DNA of 6,944 nucleotides, from NCBI GenBank assembly GCA_002393955.1, contig DGSK01000032.1, forward strand, positions 812 to 7,755, in the 5' to 3' direction. Every line of letters begins with the position of its first letter. Within the stretch, counting starts at the first letter, position 1. Below are positions 6,306 through 6,944 of this stretch, piece by piece. The notes beneath the pieces were generated by a model that worked only from the letters and a program-made list of their open reading frames with translations, ran no database searches and was not told the DNA's origin. The position numbers were made by a program, and so were the translations under genes. Source of the stretch: Lachnospiraceae bacterium UBA4364 (GTDB lineage: Bacteria; Bacillota; Clostridia; Lachnospirales; Lachnospiraceae).

Positions 6306-6329
6306 TACGTTAAAACTTTGTAAAACGTA
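6306..6329. repeat. Inverted repeat at the junction before the second pilin remnant
   Basis: TACGTT (6306-6311) is the reverse complement of AACGTA (6324-6329), with a 12-base spacer. TAAAAC also occurs twice within it, at 6311-6316 and 6321-6326. It lies in the roughly 160-base non-coding stretch between the antitoxin gene and the broken pilin frame, close to the junction at about 6350. No function is evident. Confidence 0.3.
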
Positions 6330-6350
6330 AGTATTAATGAGTGGATTTAG

Positions 6351-6827
6351 ACTGCGGAGCATCTGGTCCCGAAGAAATTGCTGGCAACAGAAACTGACAG
6401 CAGTGTATATGACCATAATGGCGATGCCCTGAAAAAGACGACTTATGTGCCGTTCGTTTACACGCTGGAAGAAGATTTTGCGTCTGCGGATGAGGATGTT
6501 GCGGCGATCCTGAAAAAGTACGGAGCGACTTACGAGTATACTGCGACAGAAACTGCGGACGAATCGTCCTTTACGAATATCACAAGCAAGTATGAGGGCG
6601 GGAAGCTCGTATACTACATCCCTGCCCAGGGAAGTACGCCTGCCGGTGACAAGGGAAAGGCAGTTGTTACGAACAGGTTGGTTGTTGTAGACATCACTGT
6701 CCTCAAAGTCGATGATAAAGGCAGGCCTCTTGACAGTGCTGTATTCACACTTCAGAAAAAGGAAGGAACGTATCAGAATATCAAGCGTGAGGAAGAGTTG
6801 CCTGAGAAAAAGAAACGGAAAGTGTAA
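6351..6827 (+). pseudogene. Pilin-like surface protein remnant, truncated at both ends
   Basis: The frame is open from 6351, after an in-frame TAG at 6348-6350, and encodes 158 residues with no initiation codon preceded by a ribosome binding site and no signal peptide. The first 110 residues look like a beta-rich surface-protein region (TTYVPFVYTLEED, then a strand ending AVVTNR). Next comes the first third of a Cna_B/SpaA domain (DITVLKVDDKGRPLDSAVF) with its candidate isopeptide lysine. The domain stops after about 30 residues in a lysine-rich tail (PEKKKRKV) and a TAA. The remaining domain, LPxTG motif and membrane anchor are missing. GC is about 48% at 6481-6540, lower than in the other pilin piece, so they probably come from different genes. 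It may once have been a backbone or tip pilin. Confidence 0.65.
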
Positions 6828-6834
6828 AAAGATT

Positions 6835-6905
6835 GGGGTTGTCGCATTAAGACGCGCCACCGCGATATTATATATCGTGATGACACCGTCTGATGCGACA
6901 GCCTC
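6835..6905. terminator. Long imperfect hairpin, probable terminator
   Basis: GGGGTTGTCGCATT (6835-6848) pairs with the right arm ending at 6905 over about 14 positions including G-U pairs. The centre closes with CGATAT-TAT-ATATCG (6863-6877), and a loosely paired middle lies between. The run TTTCAATTATTT follows. It lies 7 bases after the remnant pilin stop. The right arm contains TGCGACAGCC (6894-6903), identical to the arm of the hairpin at 5854-5887, so both belong to the same repeated terminator type. Nothing else is seen in the last 39 bases of the window. Confidence 0.6.
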
Positions 6906-6944
6906 TTTCAATTATTTGTAAATCTCAATTATTCTAAAGTGGAA

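Noticed and set aside
6801..6824. PEKKKRKV resembling a viral nuclear localisation signal in the pilin remnant
   Set aside because: It is a lysine-rich terminal stretch after a truncated domain in a bacterial gene; the resemblance is coincidental.
6252..6911. Minus-strand 219-codon ORF
   Set aside because: It runs antisense to the pilin remnant across both a non-coding stretch and a hairpin, and the product shows no recognisable domain while the plus strand has clear Cna_B similarity.
1..6944. CRISPR array, tRNA, rRNA, transposase or integrase gene
   Set aside because: No regularly spaced repeats, cloverleaf sequences, rRNA-like stretches or recombinase motifs were seen on either strand.

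Overview
The window looks like an accessory or genomic-island region of a Gram-positive anaerobe, probably a gut member of the Clostridia such as a Lachnospiraceae. The indications are LPxTG/Cna_B pilin-like sequences, a RelB/DinJ-type antitoxin, consensus sigma-A promoters and purine-rich Shine-Dalgarno sites. This assignment is inference; no rRNA or marker gene is present.

Layout. (1) Positions 1-98 hold the 3' end of an unrecognised gene of about 50% GC. (2) Positions 99-5158 are a low-GC block that I read as a defence cassette. An AT-rich leader carries a near-perfect promoter (380-408), then a 66-codon small ORF (468-668), then a strong intrinsic terminator (696-726) only 20 bases before the start codon of a 958-residue protein with an HECGH zinc-metallopeptidase motif (746-3622). 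Six bases after its stop follows a 509-residue SIR2-like protein (3629-5158) with a GAGVS nucleotide loop, a YNFD motif and a VHG histidine. (3) Within 20 bases of the SIR2 stop codon the sequence becomes GC-rich pilin sequence that starts in mid-domain: a 5'-truncated Cna_B protein with an intact LPSTG sortase tail (5175-5837), closed by a perfect 15-bp hairpin (5854-5887). (4) A convergent orphan RelB/DinJ antitoxin gene (5895-6191, minus strand) has its own promoter (6215-6243). (5) A second pilin-like remnant (6351-6827) lacks its start and most of a Cna_B domain, and is followed by a long imperfect hairpin (6835-6905).

How the parts may work together. SIR2-like proteins in bacterial immunity usually deplete NAD+ when an infection is sensed. 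Paired with a large HExxH protein in one transcription unit, the likely logic is sensor/protease plus NADase effector, ending in abortive infection. The terminator between promoter and operon suggests that the two large proteins are made only at a low readthrough level, or are induced by antitermination, with the small ORF as leader peptide or third component. I do not recognise a named system with this exact gene pair, so it is the main candidate novelty here. The flanking truncated pilin genes and orphan antitoxin fit a recombination hot spot where surface-protein and defence genes have been exchanged.
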